DNA of 64,000 bases from Methylophilus sp. GTDB lineage: Bacteria; Pseudomonadota; Gammaproteobacteria; Burkholderiales; Methylophilaceae. Shown here in pieces: positions 63,182 through 64,000 of this stretch. A program made the translations under genes and the position numbers. The notes beneath the pieces are model-generated. The model saw only the letters and a program-made list of their open reading frames with translations, did no database searches and was not told the DNA's origin. The stretch covers positions 1 to 64,000 of the forward strand of contig NZ_SSGF01000017.1 in NCBI RefSeq assembly GCF_008015755.1, in the 5' to 3' direction. Numbering within the stretch: the stretch's first letter is position 1; every line of letters begins with the position of its first letter.

Positions 63182-64000
63182 GAGTAAAATGTAGGGTGTG
63201 GAAAGCTGCCAGTCAGCGCCCATTCACCCAGCTCCTTAATTTTGTAATCTAGTGGATCATGCAAGGTATGCGTCCGCAGGTTGCGCCAGTGGCGGTCTAA
63301 CCTTAGCCCGGCATGCGTTGCCCTGGAACCTGCAACCTCAAACATGCGGCTGGTGAGGTCCAGTCCGGTGCGGGTGGCCAGTACTTTGGCCGTGCTGATG
63401 CTGGTGGCCAGCAGGCCGCGATCTTCTTCTGTCAGCCTTAGGCCTTTGGCCCAGGCCGCATCCAGCTTTTCTGCCGCCTGGTTGGTCAGCGCGCGCGTGG
63501 CTTCCAGGCCGACCCAAAACTCGCCGTAATGGGCCAGGATATAAGGGTCATGGCTGGTGATATCAACCTTGGCATTTTGCCACGGCCGCGCTTCACGCAA
63601 AGTGTAGTGCTGGGCGTCATTAAAAGCGCCTTCGGCAATCCCCAAGTAGATATTGGTCAGAATCAGTTGCGCGATGAGTGGCCGCAGGCAGGCAAACGGG
63701 TTGCTCAGCGGGCCGGGCTCAGTCAGCAACTCGTTCTGCTCTATCCTGACTTTTTCAAAGTTGACCGTACCGCTATCCGTCTGGCGCTGGCCGATATTAT
63801 CCCAGTCATCCAAAATCGTGATGCCTGTGCGCAACGTAGGGATGGCAGCAATCACCAACTGCCCATCGGTTTTTTTAATGGCCGAAGCAATCAGCATCTC
63901 TGAATCTAGTGCGCCCGAGCAAAAACTTTTTTTGCCGGAGAATTCATGCCAGTGGTCGTGGCTTTTGCACAGCGTGCGCTCATCCAGTGGGTTGAGTGCA
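63178..64000 (-). CDS. SfnB/DszC-like flavin monooxygenase (partial)
   Basis: The frame continues past the window end (from [27 protein letters not shown]), so only the 3' part, about 270 codons, is seen. The track's ATG at 63897 is internal. It is an acyl-CoA-dehydrogenase-fold enzyme: [19 protein letters not shown] in the middle domain, then the helical domain with [19 protein letters not shown] and [39 protein letters not shown]. The THTLHDP motif fits the DszC/SfnB group that uses reduced flavin to oxidise organosulfur compounds, and not CoA esters. It is cotranscribed with the sigma-54 activator. Confidence 0.8.
   Translation of the reverse strand, partial: ALNPLDERTLCKSHDHWHEFSGKKSFCSGALDSEMLIASAIKKTDGQLVIAAIPTLRTGITILDDWDNIGQRQTDSGTVNFEKVRIEQNELLTEPGPLSNPFACLRPLIAQLILTNIYLGIAEGAFNDAQHYTLREARPWQNAKVDITSHDPYILAHYGEFWVGLEATRALTNQAAEKLDAAWAKGLRLTEEDRGLLATSISTAKVLATRTGLDLTSRMFEVAGSRATHAGLRLDRHWRNLRTHTLHDPLDYKIKELGEWALTGSFPHPTFYS

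Overview
The window reads as a chromosome segment from a betaproteobacterial methylotroph of the Methylophilaceae type (Methylophilus/Methylovorus-like). This is inferred from protein character and gene content (glnA-ntrBC, DUF4124 protein, uvrA-MFS-ssb, a major porin, a periplasmic molybdenum aldehyde dehydrogenase with cytochrome c). No rRNA or tRNA gene was seen that would fix the taxon.

Layout. (1) 1-19.8 kb is ordinary core chromosome: uppP, an AsmA-family gene, mutY, a degenerate GGDEF gene, a large porin gene, a DUF6445 gene, the ntrB-ntrC two-component pair, glnA with a readable sigma-54/NtrC control region, a rhodanese, aroE, mtgA, uvrA, a YajR-like MFS exporter and ssb. (2) About 19.8-56.3 kb is an AT-richer accessory island lying directly behind the 3' end of ssb. 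The ssb tail and its terminator are duplicated imperfectly at 22.3 kb, so a small 2.4 kb element (two lipoproteins and a decayed GlcG/HbpS-family gene) is stacked in front of a larger one. The larger one starts with three consecutive tyrosine recombinases plus a small coiled-coil protein. Its cargo is metal resistance: a CzcI-like protein, a CzcCBA-type RND pump, an NreB-like MFS exporter, a chromate transporter with a DUF1259 protein, and a merR-merTPA mercury module. It also carries an IS21-family istA/istB pair, a umuC gene split into two remnants by a 7.2 kb insertion, and finally a cluster of poorly known genes (PD-(D/E)XK-like protein, a Ser/Thr kinase joined to an unknown 393-residue protein, two small unknowns divergent from an XRE regulator over a perfect 14-bp inverted repeat, and a protein combining a HEPN-like motif with zinc ribbons). 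(3) From 56.7 kb the sequence again looks like core chromosome: an isoquinoline-oxidoreductase-type molybdenum dehydrogenase operon, ribA, a sigma-54 activator and an SfnB/DszC-like flavin monooxygenase cut by the window end.

How the parts work together. The glnA promoter has a -24/-12 element and two NtrC palindromes upstream, and ntrBC lies about 2 kb away, so nitrogen control is local. In the metal section each resistance is a complete module (sensor, uptake and reductase for Hg; periplasmic protein, three-part pump and inner-membrane exporter for divalent cations). The 7.2 kb mer/IS21 segment is bounded by short inverted repeats and a 5-bp duplication inside umuC, which suggests it moved as a unit. 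The 49.5-55.8 kb cluster has the look of a defence or conflict island but its function cannot be read from sequence. The best candidates for something undescribed are the kinase/unknown-protein pair and its neighbours, and the possibility that IstA/IstB-type ends carried the mer operon.
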